This document shows, one piece after another, positions 50,433-61,165 of a stretch of 64,000 nt of DNA. The stretch lies in NCBI GenBank assembly GCA_018992685.1, contig JACVGT010000013.1:60228-124227 (forward strand). Direction: 5' to 3'. The notes under the pieces were generated by a model. It had not been told where the DNA came from. It did no database searches and was given only the letters and a program-made list of their open reading frames with translations. Source of the DNA: Theionarchaea archaeon (GTDB lineage: Archaea; Methanobacteriota_B; Thermococci; Methanofastidiosales; SZ-28-30). Positions within the stretch are counted from its first letter, which is position 1; each line of letters opens with the position of its first letter. The translations under genes were made by a program, and so were the position numbers.

Positions 50433-52067
50433 ATGGTGGAACCTGATGCTTCTGCATACCTTGAAACCGCCCTTCCACACATGAGAAGACTGCTAGGATT
50501 GCAGGACAGAACACCCAGTTCATCCACCTATGGGTGTTTTGACCGCAGTTTCTGGCACTATAGGGTTCTCGATTTCGCAAATGGAAGACAACAGGAGGCT
50601 GCCCTGACCCTTGCTCTCGCATATCACATATCGCACCCACTGAATCCTTATTTTGGCAAAGAAAAGATAAAACAGTGGTCTCTGGCGGCTCTTCAGTTTC
50701 TGGCCACTATCCAGAATGGAGATGGCTCCTTCGATGAGTACTATCCCCATGAGCACGCCTTTGTAACCACTGCCTTTGCTGCCTTTGCTGGCTCTGAAGG
50801 GTTGCTCCTCTTGAATGAGAGGCCTTCCTGCACAGTAGAAATGCTGACCAGATGTGGAAAGTTCCTCCTAAGAAGAGATGAACTGGAAGTGGTGAATCAG
50901 AATCTGGGAGCTGCTGCTGCATTGTACAACATCTACCTGCTGACTGATGATGAACAGTTCAGAAAAGGAGCATACGCCAAATTAGGAACCTCCCTTGAAA
51001 GACAATCACCTGAAGGATGGTTCTATGAGTATGGCGGCCCTGACATTGGATATCTCAGTGTAGCTGTCAGTTATCTCGCTCATTTCTACCGTAAAACAAA
51101 AGATGGCCAAGCTCTTGCAAGCCTGAAAAAGGCAGTGACATTCCTATCCCATTTCATTCACCCCGACGGCACTGCGGGGGGTGAGTATGGATCCCGCAAC
51201 ACGTCCTATCTCGTCCCCGATGGCATTGAAATCTGTGCCCAGATTGACCCCTGCGCCAGCTATCTGGCCCGTGAAGTGCGCACTTCCCTGGCCCGGAAAG
51301 GGTTCTCCCCCTCTGATCTGGACAATCGCTATCTCTGCAATATGCTGTACAACTACTTGCAGGCCTACAGAATGTGCAATCCCATAAAAGAGTACAAACT
51401 ACCTGAACCCGTTTTCTACAAAGAATCGGGTCTGTTGATGGAAAAGAGTGATCAGTATCATCTCGTGGCAAATCTCCACAAAGGAGGCGTATTCAAGGTA
51501 TTCTGCAACAACGAACTGGTAGCTTCTGACTGTGGAATTCTTGGAAGGCTCGTTGACGGAACCCTGGTCACCAGCCAGTGGCTTGGAACATCGTTTACGC
51601 GGAAGAAATCCGGTCAGGGCGTCCAGTACACTGTGACTGGACAGCTGGTGAAGGTACCCGAGCAGCACATGACTCCTTTGAAGATTCTGGTCCTGAGAAG
51701 TTCTCTCCTGATTGGACAGAAATACGTATCTGATGTGGTGAAACAATTGCTGAGAAAGCAGCTTATTACAAAGAAGAATACAGTACCCATATTCTTTGAA
51801 CGTCAGCTAACTCTGAATAAGGGCATTCACATAACAGACAGGCTGAGAGGAACCGGGGAATTTGCCATTCTGCACCTGGTGACGAATGCCTCGTTGATCT
51901 ATATTCCTTCTTCGCGATATTTCCGGATTAGCGAATTGGCCACTCCTCTCTATCTTACTGATGATCTTTCGAACCTTTTCAACACCAAAAGGGAACTCGT
52001 CCTTGAGCGGAATATCACCTGTGGTACTTGGCAGTCTCCACAGCATAACCCACCAGGAGCACATTGA
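50433..52067 (+). CDS. Alpha/alpha-toroid-like protein (possible polysaccharide-active or prenyltransferase-fold)
   Basis: Helical repeats (WSLAALQFLATIQNGDGSFDEYYPHEHAFVTTAFAAFAG); next to GT2; family not identified. Confidence 0.45.
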   Translation: MVEPDASAYLETALPHMRRLLGLQDRTPSSSTYGCFDRSFWHYRVLDFANGRQQEAALTLALAYHISHPLNPYFGKEKIKQWSLAALQFLATIQNGDGSFDEYYPHEHAFVTTAFAAFAGSEGLLLLNERPSCTVEMLTRCGKFLLRRDELEVVNQNLGAAAALYNIYLLTDDEQFRKGAYAKLGTSLERQSPEGWFYEYGGPDIGYLSVAVSYLAHFYRKTKDGQALASLKKAVTFLSHFIHPDGTAGGEYGSRNTSYLVPDGIEICAQIDPCASYLAREVRTSLARKGFSPSDLDNRYLCNMLYNYLQAYRMCNPIKEYKLPEPVFYKESGLLMEKSDQYHLVANLHKGGVFKVFCNNELVASDCGILGRLVDGTLVTSQWLGTSFTRKKSGQGVQYTVTGQLVKVPEQHMTPLKILVLRSSLLIGQKYVSDVVKQLLRKQLITKKNTVPIFFERQLTLNKGIHITDRLRGTGEFAILHLVTNASLIYIPSSRYFRISELATPLYLTDDLSNLFNTKRELVLERNITCGTWQSPQHNPPGAH

Positions 52068-52998
52068 TGCCTGAAAACAATAGAGCCGCTGCTAGGAAAA
52101 CATTCCACCAGGGAATCCCAGCTCCTGAAGTCCATGTGTGTAACGTATATAGCCCAGAAAACAAGGCGGCAAAAAGCATTCCGAAAGAAATCATGCCAAA
52201 GAGTCGAAATGGCCTCTCACCCAATGTTAGATCCATCTTCAATGCAACCATATCCATAATTCCATAGGGGATTCTCATAGCACCATACTTTGATTTTCCA
52301 TTCAATCTCGGCAAGTAATCAACAGAAACCTCTGTGATGGTGCAGCCTTTCTGCTTAAGCAGGGGGAGAATATACCGATGCTCGTCCTTTTTCAGGTATA
52401 GGTCTCTTACGACGTCCCTCCTGAATGCTTTGAATCCCAGGTTGAACTGGTGCACAGGCAAGGAAAACAGCCTCTGGCAGATGCCATTGTATACGAGCGA
52501 GGGTACAATCTTGGTCATTGGTTCTCTCTTCTTTCCCCATCCATTCACTACGTCGTACCCTCTCTCCAATTTCTGTATCATTCTTGGGATATCTGTTGCC
52601 CGGAACTGTCCATCTCCGTCCATCAGGATAAGGTACTCTCCTCCTGCATGCTGGAATCCAGTCATCATGGCCGCAGTCTTTCCCTTGTTGACGTCATGGA
52701 CAAGTACCTTTACGTGAGGGTGATATCGCCTTTGCATGGCCTGGGCGATTTCCAGTGTCCGATCAGTGCTTCCATCGTCTACGAGAATGATTTCAAACTC
52801 CGTCCCGAGTGGGATAAGAGTCTCTTCCAGATCCTCAACCACAACTTGGACATTATGCTCTTCATTGTATAATGGAACAATCACAGACACGTGCTTTCCA
52901 CCATCTACCATGCCATCTTCCAAGCAGGTCACCTGAATTGTCACCTCCTTTACAGGAGAGGTTGAATGCTGATAGAAAGAATCAATCCTTTTGGTCAT
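52015..52998 (-). CDS. Glycosyltransferase family 2 with C-terminal TM helices
   Basis: VSVIVPLYNEEHNVQVVVEDLEETL, ILVDDGSTDRTLEIA, YLILMDGDGQF. Confidence 0.88.
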   Translation of the reverse strand: MTKRIDSFYQHSTSPVKEVTIQVTCLEDGMVDGGKHVSVIVPLYNEEHNVQVVVEDLEETLIPLGTEFEIILVDDGSTDRTLEIAQAMQRRYHPHVKVLVHDVNKGKTAAMMTGFQHAGGEYLILMDGDGQFRATDIPRMIQKLERGYDVVNGWGKKREPMTKIVPSLVYNGICQRLFSLPVHQFNLGFKAFRRDVVRDLYLKKDEHRYILPLLKQKGCTITEVSVDYLPRLNGKSKYGAMRIPYGIMDMVALKMDLTLGERPFRLFGMISFGMLFAALFSGLYTLHTWTSGAGIPWWNVFLAAALLFSGINVLLVGYAVETAKYHR

Positions 52999-53407
52999 CT
53001 TTCACCACCTCTAAGTATCTATATCCTGCCTTGAAACTATATAAACTTTCCGGTTGAAGAACATATTCAAAATTCAGAACCTTTTCACGTTCCTTTGTTC
53101 CTTAAACTGGTCTCATCCTGTACTTTTAGAAGATATTTGTGTGGGATATAGCATTTCTAAAGCTGTGACTTCACGTCTGACCTCTTATGTATAAGATGAG
53201 ACCAAATTCTGTCTCGATGTGAGAATTAGAGATACTCAGGTGAAGCCATTCCGGAAACCGATGACAGTACCCTGGAATCAGAATAGCGCATCTCTGTAGA
53301 TCTTCATTTTCATGAGAAGGGAGGAGAACCTCCTCAACCAGCATGAAAACGAGCCAGGAAGACGGAGACATGAACGTCGCCTGGCCAATCGGCAGATCGG
53401 TGACTTT

Positions 53408-54463
53408 TCAGAAAGTCTTTCCAAGGAACCTCAGACCCCGTCCATAGAAGTTCAGTGCTACTTGAAAAAGTGGGTTTCCCAGCCTCGCGTATCCAAGAAT
53501 CTGTTCTCTCTTGCATCCAATTTTCTCCTTGAATTCGTAGGTTGTCGGGCCAAAACAGATTTTTCTTTGATTCCTCTGTAGAGCCTTCCTGATTCCTTCA
53601 TAGTACATTATGAAGTATGCCTGAAATTCCTTATACTTAGGATCAATTCCTGCAAGTTTGTGAACAGCGAGCACTCTTGAGTTCAGAATAAGTCCTGAAG
53701 CGACAGGAACGTCATCCTTTAAGCAGACAATCAACTCAGCTTTGTCTTTGAGATATTTTTCCAAAGCCTCATAAAATGACTCTGTGAGGTGGCTCCTGGG
53801 AGTGCCATGCTCGTTGCACAGGTACCCTCTGAGCCTGTGAGCCGTCTCTTTCCATACTGAAAACTCGCTGGTGAAGATTGTCGTCAGGTTCCATCTCTTT
53901 TCTGCCCTGTTCAGAGTTTTTCTCACACTCCGTCGTGCACTTGCATCCAGAGAGGCCAAGTAATCATCGAAATCTGCAAAATTCAAGTCAATGTAGGTAT
54001 CATCCGGAATTCGTATTGGATTGTATCCCTTCATCCATGGCCTCAGAAATGTAGACTCTCTAGCTCTCAACTCAAGAACAAGAATTCCTTTTGCGTCAAC
54101 TCCCTGCCTGGTTTTCTCCAGTTCTTTTAGGATTCTTGGGATGTGTTCTGGAGATACAGAAAAAAGTCCAGAAGCAGTACCGAAGGGAGAACGTACCTCC
54201 AGAAAACGCATTTTGACGTTTAGAAATTCCTCTTCGTACGGGTAACACGTTGCAGCAGCCACAAGATGTCCCTCCTCCTTCAAGAATATGTAGTGCATGT
54301 CTCTCATCCCTGAATCTTCCACTGCCCTGTACCATCCAAATGATTTTCCTGCGTGCTCAGTTCCGACTAGCCGTTCCCATTCTCCTCGCTCAATGTCTGT
54401 GATCGTGTCTGATTGTACAATATCCATTGAATCACCTGTAATGTCCTCATCTTCCACGGACAC
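53408..54463 (-). CDS. FemAB-like / GNAT-fold aminoacyl- or acyltransferase (copy A)
   Basis: SARRSVRKTLNRAEK, KLAGIDPKYKEFQAYFIMYYEGIRKAL, CFGPTTYEFKEKIGC. Confidence 0.7.
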   Translation of the reverse strand: MSVEDEDITGDSMDIVQSDTITDIERGEWERLVGTEHAGKSFGWYRAVEDSGMRDMHYIFLKEEGHLVAAATCYPYEEEFLNVKMRFLEVRSPFGTASGLFSVSPEHIPRILKELEKTRQGVDAKGILVLELRARESTFLRPWMKGYNPIRIPDDTYIDLNFADFDDYLASLDASARRSVRKTLNRAEKRWNLTTIFTSEFSVWKETAHRLRGYLCNEHGTPRSHLTESFYEALEKYLKDKAELIVCLKDDVPVASGLILNSRVLAVHKLAGIDPKYKEFQAYFIMYYEGIRKALQRNQRKICFGPTTYEFKEKIGCKREQILGYARLGNPLFQVALNFYGRGLRFLGKTF

Positions 54464-54917
54464 ATTTCACTTGAGTAAGAGTGGAACCATTTAAGAGTTA
54501 TTGTGATTCAATGTCTTCTCCTATCGCATATGTGTCTGAATTTCCCTTTCCTGCCCATGATTGATTCACTAGTGTCGGGATCATTACATTTATCAGTTCA
54601 GAATCGCACCTGTGTAGGGTGGGTGTGAAGTTAGTAGATTCTTCTTCCTCTAGAAAGAGAAATAGAATCCACTTTGCCTTTTTTCTCCTTCTGAATTTTC
54701 AAAGACCTTCCAAAAGCCCTCAAGTCCTCAGGATCATCCTTTCACGATCGATCCTGTGAGATACTTGACATGTATTGTTTATAGCTACTTGAAGGTGAGA
54801 ATAGAGTCATTGTCTGTCACCTCACATCTTCTGAACCCAGCAAATGACAATCTGCATACAATTCTTATTCTTTCTATACTCTCATGTTTCTTCAGAACCA
54901 GGATTCATTATGACCAC

Positions 54918-55949
54918 TCACAGTTTTCTTCCGACCCTGGTCAACGTCTTGATGTAGGCCTTCAGAGCAATGTTCAAGAACGGGTTTTTCAACGATACTA
55001 ACCCGAAGACTCCTTCTCTCCTGCACCCAATCTTTTCCTTGAATTCATAAGTTGATGGACCGAAATAAATCCTCTTCTGCCTTTTTTCAATAGCTCTGCG
55101 GATGCCTTCATAGTAAACCAGGAAATAAGCCTGATAGCTCCTGTATCTTGGATCGAAACCTATGAATTTGTACTGACAAATCTCAGTTGAGTTCAAGGAC
55201 AAACTGAAAACCAACGGGACTTCATCTTTGAGGAATAACACCAGTTCTGCCTCATCCCTCAAATTCGTTTCAAGAGCAGAGTAGAATTCTTCTGATAGGT
55301 ACCACCTGTAATTATTGAAACGATCACATAGATTTTTTTGAAGTCTCCTGGCAGTGTCCCTCCATTTCAAGAAGTCATGTGTAAAGACGCACGTAATTCC
55401 CAGTCTGTCGATTTTGTTCAACGTACTTCGAATACTCCGCCTGGACGTCGCGTCCAGAAACCCCAGATAATCCTCAAAATCAGTGAAATTCAAATCTATA
55501 TAGGTATTATCATCTACCTGGAATCCTGTGAATCCTTCTGTTTGGGCTCTCAGTGAGATAAATTCCTCTTTCTTCATATCCATTATAATGAACCCAGATG
55601 CTTTCACTTCTTTGCGAATTGTCTCCAGACCACGTAAGAGGAAGTGGGCATGCTCGGATGTCTGGGAATAGAAGGCTAAGGATGTCCCCAGAGGAGATCG
55701 TATTTCCAGGAAGGGCATCTTCACATATATCTTTTCTTTGAAGGGGAAACAGCAGGCGGCAGCCACAAGGTGCCCTTTTTCTTTCAAGAATACGTAGTGC
55801 AAGTCTCTCATTCCGGATGTTTCTATGGTCCTGTACCAGTTGAAGGAACGTTCAATATCCTCACGTCCTACCAGGTTCTCCCATTCTTTTCGCTCAACAT
55901 CTGTAATTGTGTCAGATTGTACAATCTCGGTGGGATCACCTCCATCCAT
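54918..55949 (-). CDS. FemAB-like / GNAT-fold aminoacyl- or acyltransferase (copy B)
   Basis: Paralog of 53408..54463 (VQSDTITDVERKEWENLV, YFGPSTYEFKEKIGCRREG). Confidence 0.7.
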   Translation of the reverse strand: MDGGDPTEIVQSDTITDVERKEWENLVGREDIERSFNWYRTIETSGMRDLHYVFLKEKGHLVAAACCFPFKEKIYVKMPFLEIRSPLGTSLAFYSQTSEHAHFLLRGLETIRKEVKASGFIIMDMKKEEFISLRAQTEGFTGFQVDDNTYIDLNFTDFEDYLGFLDATSRRSIRSTLNKIDRLGITCVFTHDFLKWRDTARRLQKNLCDRFNNYRWYLSEEFYSALETNLRDEAELVLFLKDEVPLVFSLSLNSTEICQYKFIGFDPRYRSYQAYFLVYYEGIRRAIEKRQKRIYFGPSTYEFKEKIGCRREGVFGLVSLKNPFLNIALKAYIKTLTRVGRKL

Positions 55950-56060
55950 ACAAGGGTATTCAAGCCAAGAAACTCTTTCGCTGCATCAGTACATGAGTCT
56001 TCGTCCCTGTCATCACTGGAAACGATGACCCTCAGAACCTGCCAGAAGGCGCGACGTCCG

Positions 56061-56825
56061 CTACTGAGCACACTCCACATGCCTCGCGTACTCTCCCATT
56101 GTCATTGAATCTGCCCGTGCTTTAACCCATCTCAGGAATCTTTCCACTGCACCTTCCATATTCTCACCAGTATTCCTCGTATATACAAGTCCTCCCCTGT
56201 TGAGACGTACAAATTCCCAAGGGTGAAAATACACTGCCAGGTAGTCGCTTTTCAATGTCATGGTGAGAACCTTTGCATATGATACGCCACACTGCCTAAA
56301 CCATACCCATGACAGAGGGAGGCGCACGATAGGGGAAACGCTCACTGGGATTTCCAGCACTCCTTCTCGAGAATAGGGCACCCTGGGGTCACCAAAGTGA
56401 TTGTAGCGCCCCGGAACAAATGTTGGATGAAGTGAGCTCGAATACAGAAAGCCTGCGCTCTTTAGCACAGCATATGGGGGAGGTCTCATTCGAGGTGCTC
56501 GAAACCCTTCAACCTCTTTGTTTATACCCTTCCTCAATTCCTCTCTTCCGGTTTGAAGCCTTTGAAGTGCCCCTTTTACGGACATGGACTGATAGTCGTC
56601 TCCATGAGAGGCCCCATGAAATGCAATCTCGTGCTCGTCTGAAAGCTCTGCAACGAATTCAGGGTATACCTTGTAGAATGTTCCTGTGACAAAAAAAGTA
56701 GCCTTCACCCCGATTCTCTTAAGCAGGTCATGCACAACCCTGCCTCCCCTGTATCCGATGTCAAACCCATCTTCTCCCCCCCTGTCGTACTCTTCCAGAT
56801 CAAAACTCAATAGCAGTGTCTTCAT
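56061..56825 (-). CDS. Polysaccharide deacetylase (NodB-like)
   Basis: LLLSFDLEEYD, KATFFVTGTFYKVYPEFV, EIAFHGASHGDDY, VEGFRAPRM, AVYFHPWEF. Confidence 0.85.
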   Translation of the reverse strand: MKTLLLSFDLEEYDRGGEDGFDIGYRGGRVVHDLLKRIGVKATFFVTGTFYKVYPEFVAELSDEHEIAFHGASHGDDYQSMSVKGALQRLQTGREELRKGINKEVEGFRAPRMRPPPYAVLKSAGFLYSSSLHPTFVPGRYNHFGDPRVPYSREGVLEIPVSVSPIVRLPLSWVWFRQCGVSYAKVLTMTLKSDYLAVYFHPWEFVRLNRGGLVYTRNTGENMEGAVERFLRWVKARADSMTMGEYARHVECAQ

Positions 56826-57664
56826 TGTTTCACTCCAATAACTGAGAAGTTCCACGAGAAGGCTGTGACTTCAGTCCGGATTTCCAGTGAATATGGTTCA
56901 AAAGCACCATACAATTCCTTGTCTGTGAATATGTGGAGGTACTTCTCTGATATAAAAAAAATATCCCGCATTTCTGTGAGAACAGGGATTTTCTTTCTCC
57001 GGAGGACAAATCTCATGAGATGTAGGAGGAATTTAGCGATCCTTGCAGATTTCCCCATCGTGTGTGCAGTAGGATTGTAGGTGAGCAGGGCCAATCCACT
57101 CAACGTGAAGAACACCCATGACACCGGAGGATAGACAACAAGTGCTGACACACCTAGAAGCCCGCACGCCAGAGAACTTGCAGACCACAGCACAAGATGC
57201 CCCCTATCCCTTAGCTCTTTCGCGATGAAAGAACCGCCTTTCTTCAGCACTCTGTCTATTTCTCTGACTGTTTGGTCAAGAACATCCTCTTGTATCACGG
57301 ACAAGAAGTAGTCTGATAACACGATATCAAAGCTCCCATCTTCAAAAGGGAGACAATCACCTCTGCAACAGATCACCTCATTCCCTGTGGAAATGGCCAT
57401 TTTCAGCATACCGGGGGAAAGATCGATGCCACATACCCACGCATGGGGCTTGAATCGCTTGATCAACTCCATGAAAGATCCATTTGTCACTCCCATTACG
57501 AGGATACGGGACGTTTCGTCAGGTATGAGATTGCTGTAGTATGAGTCCCAAGCCCATTTCGGGTTTACTGTAGCAATGTCTCTCCAGTATTTAGATGCAA
57601 CCTCCCAGTATGCTGTTTGAGGTTGGTCAGCCAGTGGAGCTTTAGATGCCAAGTTTTTCCCCAA
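56822..57664 (-). CDS. Class I SAM-dependent methyltransferase with TM segment
   Basis: ILVMGVTNGSFMELIKRFKPHAWVCGIDLSPGMLKMA, FEDGSFDIVLSDYFLS. Confidence 0.8.
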   Translation of the reverse strand: MGKNLASKAPLADQPQTAYWEVASKYWRDIATVNPKWAWDSYYSNLIPDETSRILVMGVTNGSFMELIKRFKPHAWVCGIDLSPGMLKMAISTGNEVICCRGDCLPFEDGSFDIVLSDYFLSVIQEDVLDQTVREIDRVLKKGGSFIAKELRDRGHLVLWSASSLACGLLGVSALVVYPPVSWVFFTLSGLALLTYNPTAHTMGKSARIAKFLLHLMRFVLRRKKIPVLTEMRDIFFISEKYLHIFTDKELYGAFEPYSLEIRTEVTAFSWNFSVIGVKQ

Positions 57665-58385
57665 TCCGTTCTCCCCACTTCTCCAGAGGGGCCATGTTCA
57701 GAAGGACAACAAGCACCATGAAGGCAGCAAACCAGTACACTAGCTCCCGCATCAAGGGATCTCTCCCCAGGAAGAAAGAGACATGATACACCCACGAGGC
57801 AACCTCGGAATAGGGGAATCCCCATCTCTGGTGGAATATTGTCTGAAAGACAAAGATATTGAGGCAGGAGAAGTAGACGAGCAAGCCAGAAAACACAACC
57901 TTTAGTGTTTTTGCTGTGGATCCTCCGCCAAGCCTGAAAGCGAGCGATACGCCAAACAAGATTGATGGAAATAGCATAACATAGAATGCATTCCACATTT
58001 CGTTGATAAAGTAATGTCGATCCTGATTGAACTGGGAAATGAATATGTCCTCAAAGGCTTCGTCGGGATAGGTTCCAAACCATCCCCATGACAGCGCGTT
58101 TTCATATGGCACCAGGAACGCAAAGAACAGTAGAACAACTAGAAGGTACTTGTATTTCCAGGTATTAGGAAAGAACGCAACCGCAAATCCCATGAATATC
58201 AAAGCAAAGAGTTTAGGCAGAAAGACACTCAAGGATACAACTTCTCTGGTATGTGGCGTGAAGAACAGCATGTACCCTCCTAGGGATACTGCCAGAACTC
58301 CGAAGATGAGCCATAACCATTTTCTGATGGGAAACATAGATTCACCTCGACCTTTCTCTTGAAGTGAGTTTATAAACTTTTCCAT
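57642..58385 (-). CDS. Polytopic membrane protein, unknown
   Basis: Multiple hydrophobic segments; overlaps the methyltransferase start. Confidence 0.6.
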   Translation of the reverse strand: MEKFINSLQEKGRGESMFPIRKWLWLIFGVLAVSLGGYMLFFTPHTREVVSLSVFLPKLFALIFMGFAVAFFPNTWKYKYLLVVLLFFAFLVPYENALSWGWFGTYPDEAFEDIFISQFNQDRHYFINEMWNAFYVMLFPSILFGVSLAFRLGGGSTAKTLKVVFSGLLVYFSCLNIFVFQTIFHQRWGFPYSEVASWVYHVSFFLGRDPLMRELVYWFAAFMVLVVLLNMAPLEKWGERIGEKLGI

Positions 58386-58726
58386 GCTGATAACTGGGAT
58401 ATGCTACATTTTGAGATTTTCAGAAAAAGAATTCCCTTCAATGTGGTCTATTAGGAAGATTAGTAGATTTCCCGGCACATTACAAGTAGGCCACTGATAC
58501 CAGCGCATGACAGGAGAGAATGGCGATGATTCCGGGGTCATTTGTCATTTGATTCAGTACCGGCTCTTTTCAAGACCCCTAAGCGGAGGTGTCTGCAGAG
58601 ATAAAGTCAGTGTGTGGGCAGCGCACTTCGAGTTCCAGTCTCAAGAGCAACCTTTAAAACTGCACAAACAGAGTAATCATATCCGGACATAATGCTTTAT
58701 GTTGTACATCTTGGAGTGGTGGTTCA

Positions 58727-59485
58727 ATGAGAGTACGGCAGGCTACCAACGAGGATGTTGAAAGATTTCATGTGTTGTTTGAAAAAGCACATGGGAATCA
58801 CTCCCTTTATCATGTTAGAACACCTGAATTCTACCAGTGGCTCTTGATTAAGAGACCTTACGTCGGATTGGAGAACATCCTGGTGGCGGAGAGAGAAGGC
58901 GTGCTGATGGGGTTTGCCGCCATTGGGATCAAGGATCTGGGTGTTACAACCATAATTTCCATCTATGAAATGTCGGCCGTGGATGAGGAGTCATTTCATG
59001 CCTTGATGTCCGAAATTCAACAGATCGGAAGGGAGAAAAAGTGTGCCTATCTGGAAACAATGGCACCTCCTCAAGATGAATATTCTCTTAAACTAAGGGA
59101 AGGAGGATTTATAAGATTAAAAGACATGATTGCTATGGGGTATCCCATTACCGTGAAAGAGATTCTCAATCTCTTTGTGAACAGAGCCCTCTCAAAGAGC
59201 ACATTTAGGAGGATCGCGAGGATAACTTTTGAAGTTCAGGGAGAACTCTTCAACCTCACGTTGCCTGAAGGGACGCTCGATTGTGCGAGCGAAGGAGACC
59301 TGTTGATTCGGATTTCTGCATGCAAACTACTGGAGCTTCTCTTCAAGAGAACTGGAATTCTGGCACTCGTAACCAAGAAAGAAGTAGTTGTTAAGCCGTG
59401 GAGGCGCATTTTGTTTGCCCATGAGGTAATTGAGTACCTGGCTGAAGACGTTAAAGCATTTACACCCTATACAGAATTGACTTGA
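58727..59485 (+). CDS. GNAT acetyltransferase (possible SCP2-like C-terminus)
   Basis: MRVRQATNEDVERFHVLFEKA, VAEREGVLMGFAAIG, SLKLREGGFIRLKDMIAMGYPI. Confidence 0.65.
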   Translation: MRVRQATNEDVERFHVLFEKAHGNHSLYHVRTPEFYQWLLIKRPYVGLENILVAEREGVLMGFAAIGIKDLGVTTIISIYEMSAVDEESFHALMSEIQQIGREKKCAYLETMAPPQDEYSLKLREGGFIRLKDMIAMGYPITVKEILNLFVNRALSKSTFRRIARITFEVQGELFNLTLPEGTLDCASEGDLLIRISACKLLELLFKRTGILALVTKKEVVVKPWRRILFAHEVIEYLAEDVKAFTPYTELT

Positions 59486-59610
59486 GTCGTTTTCCTCCCC
59501 TTACCAGATACTTCGCTCAGCCCCTCGATCCGCCAAATCTACATCAAGGGGACCCGAAAGGCTTAAATACTATTACTACAGAAAGAATTCAAGTATAAGG
59601 AGGAAAGAGA

Positions 59611-60891
59611 ATGCACAGAATTCACAAATGGATTACTGTCGTGGTTATCTCGTTGATTATGGTAATCTCTGGTATTTCCAGCGCCTCCGTTGTGAAAGAA
59701 TCTCAGATAACGGAAAATACCAACACTCAATGGCGACCCTCCGTGTGGGGAAAATACCTTGTATGGCAGGATCAGAGAAATGGAAATGCCGACATCTATG
59801 GATATGATCTTTATGGAGGAACGGAATTCCCCATTTGCACCAACGTATTTAACCAAGAACACCCAACAATATACGAGAACATTGTTGTATGGTATGATTG
59901 GAGGAATGGAAATGCCGACATCTATGGGTACGATCTCATCACAAGAACTGAGTTTCCCATCTGCACCAATGTAAATAATCAGCGGCTGCCTGTAGTATGT
60001 GGTACGTATGTGGTGTGGAACGACTGGAGAAATGGCAACTGGGATGTCTATGGGTATGATCTCACCACAGGAACAGAGTTTCCCATCTGTACCAATGGTT
60101 CCCACCAGTACTTCCCTAGAACTGGTGGAAAGTATGCGGTATGGTGGGACGAGAGAAATGGCTTGGGCAACTGGGATGTCTACGGATATGACTTCGAAAC
60201 AGGTACAGAGTTTCCAATCTGTTTGAGTTCAAGTAGCCAAGGATATCCTGCGATACACAACAATGTGGTGGCATGGATTGATGAAAGGAATGGGAACTGG
60301 GATATCTATGGATATGACATCGAAACAGGTACAGAATTCCCTATTTGCACTAATACCTCTGATCAGTTCCGTCCATGGGTATTCAACGATGTCGTGGTAT
60401 GGTTTGATATGCGGAATGGAAATCAGGACATCTACGGATACCAAATATCAACTGGTACGGAATTCCAGATCACTACTAACCTGAGTGATCAGAGGCATCC
60501 CAAGATCTGCTGTAACTATGTGACATGGCATGACAGGAGAGATGGAGACTACAACATCTACATCGCTAAGCTGGATGTCAATGTGTGTGTGGGACAACTG
60601 GCATACCCCTATCGTCCTGTAGACTACAACAGCCCAATGAGATCTCTGGCTTCAACCCGGATTTCAGAGGTACAAAGCTTGCTGGAAGAACTACAGAGCA
60701 CATGTGAGAAGTTCAAAGAGAATGATGACCCCCTGTATGAGAAATGCTGCGTGGATCGATTGGATGAAGCACAGAAGTACCTGGAAAAGGCTGAGACATT
60801 GTTCATGACTGGCAACTACATTGCAGCAAACTACTGGGCACTCAAGGCCCTTGAAATCCTGCAGGAAACTAAAGACTGCTGTTCATCATAA
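59611..60891 (+). CDS. Secreted beta-propeller protein (seven TolB-like repeats) with C-terminal helical domain
   Basis: Signal peptide; seven ~42-aa repeats VVWxDxRNGNxDIYGYDxxTGTEFPICTN. Confidence 0.8.
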   Translation: MHRIHKWITVVVISLIMVISGISSASVVKESQITENTNTQWRPSVWGKYLVWQDQRNGNADIYGYDLYGGTEFPICTNVFNQEHPTIYENIVVWYDWRNGNADIYGYDLITRTEFPICTNVNNQRLPVVCGTYVVWNDWRNGNWDVYGYDLTTGTEFPICTNGSHQYFPRTGGKYAVWWDERNGLGNWDVYGYDFETGTEFPICLSSSSQGYPAIHNNVVAWIDERNGNWDIYGYDIETGTEFPICTNTSDQFRPWVFNDVVVWFDMRNGNQDIYGYQISTGTEFQITTNLSDQRHPKICCNYVTWHDRRDGDYNIYIAKLDVNVCVGQLAYPYRPVDYNSPMRSLASTRISEVQSLLEELQSTCEKFKENDDPLYEKCCVDRLDEAQKYLEKAETLFMTGNYIAANYWALKALEILQETKDCCSS

Positions 60892-61165
60892 TCCTTCTTT
60901 TTCTCTTTCATTATGGTTATAACTCCAGCTGATTTTTCCATTTTCCGGATGTCGAGCTTCTTGCGCTGCTTTTTCCCCAGGTTGGGGCATCTATCGAGAT
61001 CGACCATTTTTGTTAAGTACACGACAGATTTCAGGAAATCGGTGCATGCACTCGGTTGAGTACAAGTCTTTCTTTCCTAATCGTCCACTGGCTGCTGAAA
61101 AATGTAGTCATTCCATGAATCGGGAACAAACATTTTTAAGGATTGCCAAAGTTAAGGTGATCGAC

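Noticed and set aside
59563-60105. Minus-strand 180-aa repeat protein
   Set aside because: Mirror image of the plus-strand propeller repeats; regularity comes from the antisense of the real gene.
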